From Campylobacterota bacterium (GTDB lineage: Bacteria > Campylobacterota > Campylobacteria > Campylobacterales > Sulfurovaceae): a DNA stretch of 11,536 nucleotides. The stretch spans positions 1 through 11,536 of the forward strand of contig WFMX01000158.1 of the NCBI GenBank assembly GCA_015488875.1, written 5' to 3'. The position numbers were made by a program, and so were the translations under genes. Of the stretch, positions 1-7,582 are shown piece by piece (positions within the stretch are counted from its first letter, which is position 1; each line of letters opens with the position of its first letter). A model generated the notes under the pieces. That model searched no databases. It was given only the letters and a program-made list of their open reading frames with translations, and was not told where the DNA came from.

Positions 1-88
1 CTATAATTATGTTGTATTGTGGTGTAGTTAATAACGGTGAAGTCTCTCTAGTAGTGATGATTACAGCTCCGTCATGAGTACAGAGATA
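1..88. other. Unassigned flank downstream of the nitrilase-fold gene
   Basis: No gene can be called in this short edge. On the minus strand the frame of the preceding gene stays open beyond its TAG to the window edge (29 codons) but contains no ATG, GTG or TTG, so it cannot be a new gene start. On the plus strand one frame is open from the edge to a TGA at 75-77 and could be the C-terminal tail of a convergent gene. Both stretches are short enough to be chance. No hairpin followed by a T-run is visible, so I see no terminator here. Confidence 0.3.
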
Positions 89-901
89 CTATGAATTGCG
101 TATAGTCAACTCTCGCTCAAATCCCCAGCTCTTTCTATGGTCGGCTACAGCTAGTTTGGATATCTCCTCTATAAGCATAGACTCTTTGTCTTCTAATACC
201 ATCTCTACTTCGCCCTCAGGATTGACGAGCATGCTGTCGCCATAGAACTTCCACTTGACATCATCATCTCTATACTCACCCAGTCTATTGGCACGAAGAA
301 TATAACAACTATGTAAAAATGCCTTTGTCTTGATGATCTCTCTCCATCTGTTGTGAGAGCCAAAGGTGGATGATGTGGGCAGGAGAACTATATCTACCCT
401 CTTCTCCACAACCTTCTCCCAAAAGTAGTCAAAATGCAACTCAAACCCACCCATAGCCATCACTCTGAAACCATCTATAGTGAAAAACAGGGGTGTTTTG
501 AGAGGCTCTATGGGATTGGCAAAGAAACTCTTCTCATTCCAATGAGGATATGGCAATAGTATCTGCTGTTGATAGTAAGTGATCCTATTGGCCGTCACCT
601 TGGCGATAGATTTGAAATAGTCACCTTTTTTGATCTGTATCACTGGTGCTATGAAGACGATATCATATCTATCGGCAAACTGTTTGAGTGACTGTAGATG
701 TCTCTCTGTCTGCTCTTTGACCATACTAGATGGCATCTTGATAAGCTCTTTAAAGAAGTGATTGAGTACATATTCACCTAGCATCATCACCCTCACACCT
801 CTCTGATGAGCATTTTTGAGGTAGAATTCCAGTCTAGTGGCGTTCATACCTAGAGTGGGAAGCTGTAGCGCACCTACGACAAGCTCTCTATCTGCTGGCA
901 T
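89..901 (-). CDS. Carbon-nitrogen hydrolase (nitrilase) superfamily protein, catalytic residues apparently lost
   Basis: This 270-residue protein spans the whole nitrilase/CN-hydrolase fold. Seen: the N-terminal strand (VVGALQLPTLG, 8-18), the segment holding the usual catalytic Glu (MMLGEY, Glu43), the middle region (YYQQQILLPYPHWNEK, 109-124), the nucleophile-elbow region (VMAMGGFELHFDYFW, 147-161) and a C-terminal strand with DSMLVNPEGEVE (222-233). Active family members need a Glu-Lys-Cys triad, with Cys in a C-Y/W-D/E-x-R-F-like motif and Lys in YRKxHL. Here the Cys position reads Gly152 (GG-FELHF) and the Lys position most likely Gln112. The only Cys, 199, lies in the later HSCYILRANR strand. 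I infer a non-catalytic or very divergent member. It starts immediately after the xseB TAG, in the same frame, with AGGAG about 10 nt upstream inside xseB, so translation is probably coupled. The substrate is unknown. Confidence 0.8.
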   Translation of the reverse strand: MPADRELVVGALQLPTLGMNATRLEFYLKNAHQRGVRVMMLGEYVLNHFFKELIKMPSSMVKEQTERHLQSLKQFADRYDIVFIAPVIQIKKGDYFKSIAKVTANRITYYQQQILLPYPHWNEKSFFANPIEPLKTPLFFTIDGFRVMAMGGFELHFDYFWEKVVEKRVDIVLLPTSSTFGSHNRWREIIKTKAFLHSCYILRANRLGEYRDDDVKWKFYGDSMLVNPEGEVEMVLEDKESMLIEEISKLAVADHRKSWGFERELTIRNS

Positions 902-1114
902 CTACTCGCCACTCCTAGATGACTCTATCATATCTTTCTCTATGATTTTGATCTTCAGTTCAGCATCTTCGATGAGCTTTTGTGCCTCTTTTATATTTTT
1001 GAGACCCTCTTCATATAGCTTGACACTCTCCTCTAGCGTAATATCTTGATCCATTAGCTTCTCTAGTAGCTCCTTGGAGTATACCAACTTCTCTTCAAAG
1101 GTTTTTTTCTTCAT
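902..1114 (-). CDS. xseB: Exodeoxyribonuclease VII small subunit
   Basis: The gene encodes the small subunit of exonuclease VII, which joins the large subunit XseA to degrade single-stranded DNA in the cytoplasm from both ends. The 70-residue length is normal. Seen: the family helix pattern FEEKL near residue 6, a DITLEESVKLYEEGLK block (24-39) and a second charged helix AQKLIEDAELKIKIIEK (44-60), giving the expected antiparallel helical hairpin. The end (SSRSGE) is low in complexity. The start is supported by GAGG overlapping the metX TGA, 8 nt before ATG. It follows metX by 10 nt and abuts the nitrilase-fold gene with no gap, so it is mid-operon. No xseA is visible in the window. The family call is firm; the link to its neighbours is positional only. 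Confidence 0.93.
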   Translation of the reverse strand: MKKKTFEEKLVYSKELLEKLMDQDITLEESVKLYEEGLKNIKEAQKLIEDAELKIKIIEKDMIESSRSGE

Positions 1115-1124
1115 ATGATTATCC

Positions 1125-2228
1125 TCAATCTAATATATCTCTTATCTCATCTTCAAACTTATGCAACTCTACCAAAAAAGCATCATGACCATAGTCACTC
1201 TCTATCTCACTATAGCTACAACTCTGTCCATTTCGTATCATCATCTTGTGTATATGCTCCATCTCACTAGGGAAAAACAGATAATCACTAGAGAAACTTA
1301 TAAGGTGGACTCTAGCCTTGATACGGAGTATAGCATCATATAGAGAGTCATATCCTCTAGCTAGATTGTATGTATTGATAGCTTTGACTATATATAAGTA
1401 GCTTAATGGATCAAATGTCTTGCTGAAATTGTCGGTATTGTACTCCATATACCTCTCTACCTCATAGCGTCCAAAAAGCTCAAACAGACCATCATTGCCC
1501 ACATAGTTCCTAGAAAATTTATCATCCATAGAGTGGGGGCTGAGATATGATATGTGACCAGCTATGCGTCCTATAGCTAGACCATCAAGCCCATCCTCCA
1601 CAAAAGCATCTATAGCGTAGTTGCCATTTTCAAATCTACTATCTCTTCTGATCGCCTCTACTGCTACTTTGTTGAACGCTATCGTCCAAGGTCTTGTGGC
1701 ATATGTAGCGGCAAGCGAGATGATATCATCTGCTAGATTTGGATAGTCTACTGCAAATTGAAGTGCCTGCATACCACCCATGGAGCCACCTACTATAGCT
1801 CTCAAATGGTATATACCTAGTGATGATAGCAGATGCATTTGAGCTCTTATCATGTCTTTGATAGTGACTACAGGAAATTTGAGCCTATATCGCTCCTCTG
1901 ATGGGTACTTTTCGCTCATAGGACCAGTAGAGCCGAAGCAACTCCCCACGACATTGGAAGAGATGACAAAATATCTACTAGTGTCTATAGCCTTGCCATC
2001 ACCTATGAGTCCATCCCACCACCCTGCTTTGCGGTCACCATCATATGTGCCAGCAGCATGGTGAGAGCCACTCAATGCATGGCATATGAGTATAACATTT
2101 CGTTTGTCATCATCGAGTTTGCCATATGTCTCATATCTGATCTCGTAAGGTTCGAGTATACGACCACTCTCAAGATAGAGAGGGCTACTGAAATGTTGCG
2201 TTTTTGTTTGAATATCCATATATCCCAT
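1125..2228 (-). CDS. metX: Homoserine O-acetyltransferase (MetX family)
   Basis: MetX acylates homoserine, normally with acetyl-CoA, to give the activated intermediate for methionine synthesis; it is a cytoplasmic alpha/beta-hydrolase-fold enzyme. The 367 residues match the usual size. Seen: the N-terminal block LESGRILEPYEIRYETYG (19-36), LICHALSGSHHAAG (47-60), the oxyanion/substrate region NVVGSCFGSTGP (92-103), the nucleophile elbow GGSMGG with Ser149, Asp315 in SFSSDYLFFP, and His348 in DYGHDAFL, which completes the Ser-Asp-His triad. Some MetX proteins use succinyl-CoA, and I cannot settle acyl donor choice by eye. Start: ATG at 2228 was taken, but Met4 (ATG at 2219) is also possible and neither has a strong Shine-Dalgarno. 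It has its own TATAAT promoter and an inverted repeat in the leader, and is followed by xseB after 10 nt. Confidence 0.95.
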   Translation of the reverse strand: MGYMDIQTKTQHFSSPLYLESGRILEPYEIRYETYGKLDDDKRNVILICHALSGSHHAAGTYDGDRKAGWWDGLIGDGKAIDTSRYFVISSNVVGSCFGSTGPMSEKYPSEERYRLKFPVVTIKDMIRAQMHLLSSLGIYHLRAIVGGSMGGMQALQFAVDYPNLADDIISLAATYATRPWTIAFNKVAVEAIRRDSRFENGNYAIDAFVEDGLDGLAIGRIAGHISYLSPHSMDDKFSRNYVGNDGLFELFGRYEVERYMEYNTDNFSKTFDPLSYLYIVKAINTYNLARGYDSLYDAILRIKARVHLISFSSDYLFFPSEMEHIHKMMIRNGQSCSYSEIESDYGHDAFLVELHKFEDEIRDILD

Positions 2229-2251
2229 CTGTTGTTTATAATTTATAGACC

Positions 2252-2276
2252 AATGTTATATATTTCGCACAACATT
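2252..2276 (-). promoter_or_regulatory. Inverted repeat in the metX leader, candidate operator
   Basis: On the minus strand AATGTT and AACATT form perfect 6-bp arms separated by 13 nt. The repeat begins about where transcription from the TATAAT box at 2285-2290 should start, and ends 23 nt before the metX ATG. This is a typical place for a repressor operator or a small leader hairpin. The arms are short and AT-rich and no regulator is known for the site, so function is inference only. Confidence 0.35.
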
Positions 2277-2284
2277 AGTTATTG

Positions 2285-2290
2285 ATTATA
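2285..2290 (-). promoter_or_regulatory. Predicted -10 box for metX-xseB-nitrilase operon
   Basis: The minus strand reads GCTATAAT, a perfect TATAAT hexamer 56 nt before the metX ATG and 38 nt beyond the pnp stop. No good -35 is seen at the usual spacing (TTGTAC at best), which fits Campylobacterota sigma-70 promoters, where the -35 is poorly conserved. A 5-bp inverted repeat (TACTT/AAGTA, 2294-2309) sits in the spacer just upstream. It lacks a T-run, so it is not a convincing pnp terminator. Confidence 0.6.
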
Positions 2291-2327
2291 GCATACTTCT
2301 ACATAAGTACAAATTTAGTTCAAAATA

Positions 2328-4520
2328 TCAATTGAGATATTCAGGTGTAGCCAATCCTACTTTTTTGCCTTTTTGTTCTACAACGATGACATCAATCGCA
2401 TCACCCTCTTGGTAGATATCTGACAGATTTGATATTCTCTCTTTGGATACTTTAGATATGTGCAACAGTGCATCGTACCCATCTGGCATCTCAACAAACA
2501 TACCAAAATCAACTATCTTTTTGATCTTGCCTTGGTATACTTTGCCTTGATCGTACAAAGTCTGCTTCTTGACTGCTGCATCTGCTATGCCTTGTATATG
2601 CTCTTTGGCAGCTGCCACTTTGTCTTTGCTATCAGCAGATAGCTTGACTCCGCCCTTGTCTCTATCTAAGTCTATGCTAACTTCAAATCTCTCTATGATA
2701 TCCCTGATGGTTGCACCTGCCTTGCCTATGATATCGACTATCTTACTCGGATGAATGTGAAAAAGTTCTGTACTTGGCAAGGCTCCACTTGGCTTGATCT
2801 CCTCTTCTGCCTTCTCCATAAGCTCTAGTATATGAAGCTTCCCTTTGGTCGCTTTCTCTAGTGCATCTTTGAGTATGTTGAGATCTACTCCACCTAGTTT
2901 GATATCCATCTGGAGAGCTGTTATGCCATTTTTTGTACCTGTAACCTTGAAGTCCATATCGCCATCATGATCCTCTAGTCCCATGATATCGGTCAATACT
3001 GCATATCTATCACCATCACTCACAAGACCCATAGCTATACCAGCTACGAGATCTACCATCTCTACATCAGCAGACCTCAAAGCGAGTGAACCGCCACAGA
3101 CTGTAGCCATGGATGAAGAGCCATTACTCTCAAGTATCTCAGATACTATTCGGATAGTACCATCATAGTTGATGTCTATAGATGGCTCCAATGCTCTTCT
3201 TGCTAGATTGCCATGTCCCAACTCTCGTCTGCCTGGCACACCCATAGGTTTGGCTTCACCCACACTAAAGGCTGGGAAGTTGTAGTGTACCATAAACTTA
3301 TCCGACATACTACTCTTGCTAGTGATGAGTTCATACTGCTGTGCATCTTTGCTATCTCCTAGAGTAGCTGTCACAAGTGCCTGAGTCTCCCCTCTGGTAA
3401 ATAGACATGAACCATGCACACTAGGCAATAGATTTGTCTCTATAGTAATAGGACGAACCTCATCTAGCTCTCTACCGTCTGCTCTGAGACTTGTGTCGAG
3501 TATCATGGATCTCACTATCTCTTTTTTATATTTTTCAAGCACTCTCTTGACCAATACTTTATCTATAGGTTCATCGCTATCTGATGACAAAGTCTCTATG
3601 ATATCTCTCTTTAGTTCGGAAAAAGCTGTACTTCTCTCGCTCTTTGCCATGGAGTTGATAGCACTATAGACTCTATCTTTGAAGTTGCTAGCTATATAGC
3701 TATACAGCTCCTCATCTATCTTCTCCTCCTCTATATCAAAATCTAATGGTTCTCTAGCATGTGGTGTAAATGCCTCGGTATAGATCTCTGTGGAGTGTTT
3801 GATGGCTTCTGTAGCTACAGCTATCACATCTATTAATTCAGAGTCCGACAACTCATTGCAGACTTGATGTTCCAATATAATAGGTGTATCTGGCATCATT
3901 GGATTGATCACATCCATCTCTATGTCATCTATCTTTTCAGAAGCTACGGAACGCATCTCAATCATAAGTAGATCCTCTCCACTACCAGCGACATACAGAT
4001 CTAGTGTGCTTCTCTTTAGCTCTGAGAGTTTTGGATTTACTACTATCTCATCATCTATTTTGGCTACTCTGACGGCAGAAACAGATCTGCATACAGGTAG
4101 ATCAGATACAAAAAGAGCGGCTGACGCAGCATTGAGTGCGGCTACTTGCATATCTACTTCACTATCACTACTCACTACTAGTACTGTCATAGTCATAGGA
4201 TAGTGAAAGCCTTTTGGAAATAATGGACGAAGGGATCTATCTACGATGCGTGCGGTCAAAGTCTCAAAATCTCCAGGCTTAGTCTCTCTCTTGATAAACC
4301 CACCTGGTATCTTCGATGCGGCATATGACTTCTCTATATACTGCACAGTAAGTGGTAAAAAATCATCAGACACAGGCTTAGGGTCTACTGCTACTGCCGC
4401 TATGAGTACCGCCTTGCCCGATCTGTACATGACGGCTCCACTAGCCTGCTTTGCTACCTTATCAAAAGAGTAACTCTCTTCTAAGCCATTTGTTGTTATA
4501 TCTATTACTTTTTCACTCAT
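2328..4520 (-). CDS. pnp: Polyribonucleotide nucleotidyltransferase (PNPase)
   Basis: PNPase degrades RNA 3' to 5' by phosphorolysis and can also add nucleotides; it acts as a cytoplasmic trimer. The 730 residues are close to the E. coli enzyme (711). Domains in order: first RNase PH-like domain (about 10-140, with GGFIKRE and RIVDRSLRPLFP), linking helical domain (about 240-335), second RNase PH-like domain (about 340-560, with RADGR 346-350 and GHGNLARRAL), KH domain (about 585-645, IIGKAGATI with GKAG 599-602) and S1 domain (about 657-725, GMFVEMPDGYDALLHIS). The metal/catalytic acids of LTDIMGLEDHDGDMDF, Asp511 and Asp517, are present. The start is supported by AAGGAAG about 8 nt before ATG. 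It abuts the upstream phosphoribosyltransferase TAG with no gap and in the same frame, so it has no leader of its own here. It is the last gene of the long operon. Confidence 0.98.
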   Translation of the reverse strand: MSEKVIDITTNGLEESYSFDKVAKQASGAVMYRSGKAVLIAAVAVDPKPVSDDFLPLTVQYIEKSYAASKIPGGFIKRETKPGDFETLTARIVDRSLRPLFPKGFHYPMTMTVLVVSSDSEVDMQVAALNAASAALFVSDLPVCRSVSAVRVAKIDDEIVVNPKLSELKRSTLDLYVAGSGEDLLMIEMRSVASEKIDDIEMDVINPMMPDTPIILEHQVCNELSDSELIDVIAVATEAIKHSTEIYTEAFTPHAREPLDFDIEEEKIDEELYSYIASNFKDRVYSAINSMAKSERSTAFSELKRDIIETLSSDSDEPIDKVLVKRVLEKYKKEIVRSMILDTSLRADGRELDEVRPITIETNLLPSVHGSCLFTRGETQALVTATLGDSKDAQQYELITSKSSMSDKFMVHYNFPAFSVGEAKPMGVPGRRELGHGNLARRALEPSIDINYDGTIRIVSEILESNGSSSMATVCGGSLALRSADVEMVDLVAGIAMGLVSDGDRYAVLTDIMGLEDHDGDMDFKVTGTKNGITALQMDIKLGGVDLNILKDALEKATKGKLHILELMEKAEEEIKPSGALPSTELFHIHPSKIVDIIGKAGATIRDIIERFEVSIDLDRDKGGVKLSADSKDKVAAAKEHIQGIADAAVKKQTLYDQGKVYQGKIKKIVDFGMFVEMPDGYDALLHISKVSKERISNLSDIYQEGDAIDVIVVEQKGKKVGLATPEYLN

Positions 4521-5210
4521 CTATATCTTCCTTTTATAATCTGAAATTCCATGCTCTGCTATAATCTTCTCAAGATACTCAAACTCTAACTTCTCAAGAT
4601 TTTCATAATAGTATTCTATCGAAATGTAGTCTCTTATCCGATGAGGACAAAAGAGTCCGTCACACAAGCTCAATAGGTTATCATATACAGAGTAGTCCAA
4701 TACAGGCGCTGCTATATATATGCTCTTGACCTCCATCTCTATCATTGACTTGATAGCTACTGACATAGTGAGACCACTCTCTATAGACTCATCGACAAGT
4801 ATCACATGTTTTTTGGCTAGAGATCGCATGGGTATGCTTTTTCTATATCTGTAGACATATGATAGTACTGTCTCTTCATATTTTCTATTTGCTTCACTAT
4901 AGACATAATCTATATCTATCTCAAATGACTCTATCAAAGCCTTGTTCATCACCATCTCTTCAGTTTCACTGACTATGGCTATGGCTAGCTCATGATTATT
5001 GGGTGCTACTATCTGCTCTGTGAGGAGTATATCCATATCTGACTTGAGTGCATTGGATATCTTATCTGCGAAATACACTCCACCTTCGCTGATAGCTATG
5101 ACGATGATATCATCTATCTCGAACAGATTGATAGGTAGTATCTCTATCAGCTCCTTGGCGGCTGCATCCCTATCTAAGAAAAGTGGTCTATGGTCTAAAT
5201 CGTTTGGCAT
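4521..5210 (-). CDS. Predicted phosphoribosyltransferase-fold protein (COG1926-like)
   Basis: This 229-residue protein has the type I phosphoribosyltransferase pattern in the arrangement of the COG1926 family of uncharacterised phosphoribosyltransferases. Seen: LFLDRDAAAKEL (10-21, the family's F-x-DR start), VIAISEGGVYFADKI (37-51), EQIVAPNNHELAIAIVSE (65-82, matching the usual KI.AP.N.E.A.GA block), the PRPP-binding loop VILVDESIESGLTM (136-149) and a Tyr-rich C-terminal helix. The PRPP motif keeps two acidic residues but reads DES in place of the common DDG. The substrate is unknown, and a purine link through nearby purD would be only a guess. Its start overlaps the J-domain gene by 23 nt; AGGAG lies 6 nt before ATG. 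It ends directly against pnp. Confidence 0.8.
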   Translation of the reverse strand: MPNDLDHRPLFLDRDAAAKELIEILPINLFEIDDIIVIAISEGGVYFADKISNALKSDMDILLTEQIVAPNNHELAIAIVSETEEMVMNKALIESFEIDIDYVYSEANRKYEETVLSYVYRYRKSIPMRSLAKKHVILVDESIESGLTMSVAIKSMIEMEVKSIYIAAPVLDYSVYDNLLSLCDGLFCPHRIRDYISIEYYYENLEKLEFEYLEKIIAEHGISDYKRKI

Positions 5211-5457
5211 AGTCTGCTCCTGGAAATTGTCGTCCTATCTCCTCATCACTAAATGTGTACCTAAATTCATCTATATATCTATTGAGTAGTTGATACGAGC
5301 TATTTATCATCTCCATTTTGCCTAGTTCACTACTGATATCAGGATGATACTTTCTTGCCAAATATCTATACTGCTTCTGTATATCTTTTTTGCTTACAAG
5401 TGTAGGCAGACCCAAGATATCTAATGCTTTGTGGATATCTTCTGCTATCTCATTCAT
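5188..5457 (-). CDS. Small J-domain (DnaJ N-terminal-like) protein
   Basis: The 89-residue protein is almost only a J domain: helix I region ALDILGLPTL (11-20), helix II KKDIQKQYRYLARKYHPD with the diagnostic HPD at 38-40, helix III MEMINSSYQLLNRYI (48-62), then a short conserved-looking tail ending GADYAKRFRP. It lacks the Gly/Phe, zinc-finger and C-terminal substrate domains of DnaJ, so it is a type III J protein that could stimulate a DnaK ATPase. There is no signal peptide or membrane segment. Its ATG comes 1 nt after the lptD TAG and has only AGG right beside it, so translation likely depends on termination of lptD. It overlaps the next gene by 23 nt. The partner and client are unknown; an assembly role for LptD is suggested only by position. 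Confidence 0.85.
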   Translation of the reverse strand: MNEIAEDIHKALDILGLPTLVSKKDIQKQYRYLARKYHPDISSELGKMEMINSSYQLLNRYIDEFRYTFSDEEIGRQFPGADYAKRFRP

Positions 5458-5458
5458 C

Positions 5459-7582
5459 CTATTGATACTGTTTCATGTCATCACTAGAGAAGCCTATGCC
5501 ACCAAATGGTACAAAGTTAAGCTGAAAACTAAATGAGTTGTCGAGTATGGAGTCTGCTCCATTGGCTGTAGCAGTAGGTCTGACATCTTGCCTAAATCCT
5601 ACAGAGACATTCCAACAATCCCTATTGTAGGTCATACCCACTCTCCATTGCGACTGCAATGCTTCATCTATGTCATATACAAAACCACCAACTAGACTTA
5701 TTTTATTTGTAAATTTATAAACAAGATTTAGATTTACATCATTATTTTTATCTTGCTCTACTACTTCATTATTTTCACCGTAGCTATATAATCTCTGATA
5801 TGAGTGTGTCAGAGATAGTCCATATCCATCATCTCTCCATGTAATAGAGCTTGATATCTCTTTGACTTTGTTAAATTCATAACTATAGATAAATGAGTTA
5901 TAAAATTCCCACTCATCTACATTATACTGCATCTCATGTGATAAATCATCAAACTCATTACCATCATTTTCTGGATGATAGAATTGTGTCAATCTCTCAT
6001 AAAATACCAATTTAGCATCATCATCATAGAAATATTGACTAAATTTAAATGCTGCATTTTCCTTTTCTATGCCAGGTGCATATAGCTTCTTTTGCTCATC
6101 CTCTAGCTCATCATAGTCCACAGGCGACTCATTACCACTACCAGGTATAGTATATGAGATAGATGGCTGTATGACATGCACAAAAGAGTCATACTTTTTT
6201 GTCAAGTCACTAAACAATTTAACATGACTGACATTATTATAGTATTGGAAATTATCCTGTGTATAAGCCTCATTGCCATAGAGAAGTTTATTGTAATATA
6301 TATCCTCTTTTAGTGATAGCGTCATAAAATCATCCAAGAAAGAGTGCGTGTATTCTATAGGCATAAAAAACTCTGCTATCTTTAGTGTAGTTCCCTCTTT
6401 TCTAGTATAGTTGTTCATAGTAAAGTCCAAGCTATATGTCAAATCATCCAAAAGTATAGGCTTGAGATATTTATGTAGCTGTATGGTAGGAAGTATCTGC
6501 ATAGTCGTATTGTTGTCAATCAGTCGCGTATCTATGAAATATTTAGCATAGACTCCAGCAGAGTAATCATTGTTGTTTACATAATAGTTAAATCTTGACT
6601 CTTGCAACGGAACGGCACCGAAGTGACTCATAGGCTGTTTTTGCAGATATATATAATCTATATCATTGAGAAGTGTAGCGTTTATATAGAGACCATCTGA
6701 TAAATCATCAGGAGCATCCATAAATCTCTCCAATACGCGTGAAGAGTCATATAGCATTTCAAACCCATAGTGAGTTTTGTTTTTTATATCATTTTTTATG
6801 ACATAATCATCTTTATCTTTAAAGTACCCTACTCTCACAGAGCCAAACGAATATGGAGAGTCAGCGAAACGAACAGTACCATATATACCCTCGCCTCTCT
6901 TTGCTCTAATTTGTGGTCTCAACTCAACATCCCAACTACGAGATGGGGCCCAATATATCGGCTGTTCATATACAGCACCATCACTTTTTGTATATCCTAC
7001 ACTAGGAAAGAGTAGTCCTGAACTTCTCTCTTTGTGTGTCGAAAATGCCAAATATGGAGTATAAAATACAGGAACATCCCAAAACTTCATCTTGACATCT
7101 CGCATCACCATATAGTGATCTTCTCCATCATACTTAGAGCTAGCAGAGTATAGTGACCACTCTTTTCCCTCTATGTCACAGCTAGACATGACAGATGGAC
7201 CAAAAGTCATATTTTCATCTTTCTTTGTAGCCTTATCAGCAAAGACCCATATATCTTTACTATCACTCATAAATACATTTTGGAATGTGACCAATTTGGA
7301 CTCGGTATTGATACTTAGCTGATCACTTTTGATCTTACTACCTTTATAGCCCATAAGCTCTACTTTTCTGCCAGATAGAGTCAATAGATGTTTTTCCCTA
7401 TCATATTGTGCCATGTCCGACTGTATGACGGAGTTGTCGTAATGTACCACGACATTACCCTTGGCGGTGACCATTGTCTCTGTGGCAGATAGGTCTTCTG
7501 CCATGATCTCTATCTTTTGTTCGGCCTCTAGAGCAGTCAAAGCTACAAATAGTGCGATTATCGCCAATATACCTCTATGCAT
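5459..7582 (-). CDS. lptD: LPS-assembly outer-membrane protein LptD
   Basis: LptD is the outer-membrane beta barrel that, with LptE, inserts lipopolysaccharide into the outer leaflet. The 707-residue protein has a signal peptide (hydrophobic 4-18, likely cut after ALEA-20), a periplasmic OstA/LptA-like domain (about 23-130, e.g. TVTAKGN-like VTAKGNVVVHYDN and QSDMAQYD), the conserved junction PVFYTPYLAF...ERSSGLLFPSVGY (171-197), then a long barrel rich in alternating aromatic strands ending SFSFQLNFVPFGGIGF. Only two Cys occur, 135 (SSCDIEGKEW) and 656 (RDCWNVSVGF). They match by context the E. coli Cys173 and Cys724/725 region, which suggests a single inter-domain disulfide. The ATG overlaps the RDD gene by 8 nt; a J-domain gene follows after 1 nt. 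No lptE is visible. Confidence 0.95.
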   Translation of the reverse strand: MHRGILAIIALFVALTALEAEQKIEIMAEDLSATETMVTAKGNVVVHYDNSVIQSDMAQYDREKHLLTLSGRKVELMGYKGSKIKSDQLSINTESKLVTFQNVFMSDSKDIWVFADKATKKDENMTFGPSVMSSCDIEGKEWSLYSASSKYDGEDHYMVMRDVKMKFWDVPVFYTPYLAFSTHKERSSGLLFPSVGYTKSDGAVYEQPIYWAPSRSWDVELRPQIRAKRGEGIYGTVRFADSPYSFGSVRVGYFKDKDDYVIKNDIKNKTHYGFEMLYDSSRVLERFMDAPDDLSDGLYINATLLNDIDYIYLQKQPMSHFGAVPLQESRFNYYVNNNDYSAGVYAKYFIDTRLIDNNTTMQILPTIQLHKYLKPILLDDLTYSLDFTMNNYTRKEGTTLKIAEFFMPIEYTHSFLDDFMTLSLKEDIYYNKLLYGNEAYTQDNFQYYNNVSHVKLFSDLTKKYDSFVHVIQPSISYTIPGSGNESPVDYDELEDEQKKLYAPGIEKENAAFKFSQYFYDDDAKLVFYERLTQFYHPENDGNEFDDLSHEMQYNVDEWEFYNSFIYSYEFNKVKEISSSITWRDDGYGLSLTHSYQRLYSYGENNEVVEQDKNNDVNLNLVYKFTNKISLVGGFVYDIDEALQSQWRVGMTYNRDCWNVSVGFRQDVRPTATANGADSILDNSFSFQLNFVPFGGIGFSSDDMKQYQ

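Noticed and set aside
2294..2309. TACTT/AAGTA hairpin as the terminator of the purD-pnp operon
   Set aside because: Only five A-T-rich pairs and no T-run; it lies inside the spacer of the metX promoter and is more likely incidental or regulatory.
3904..4203. Plus-strand 99-residue open frame antisense to pnp
   Set aside because: It lies wholly inside the conserved first half of pnp, is low in complexity (Ser/Ile/Thr-rich) and is a codon shadow of the minus-strand gene.
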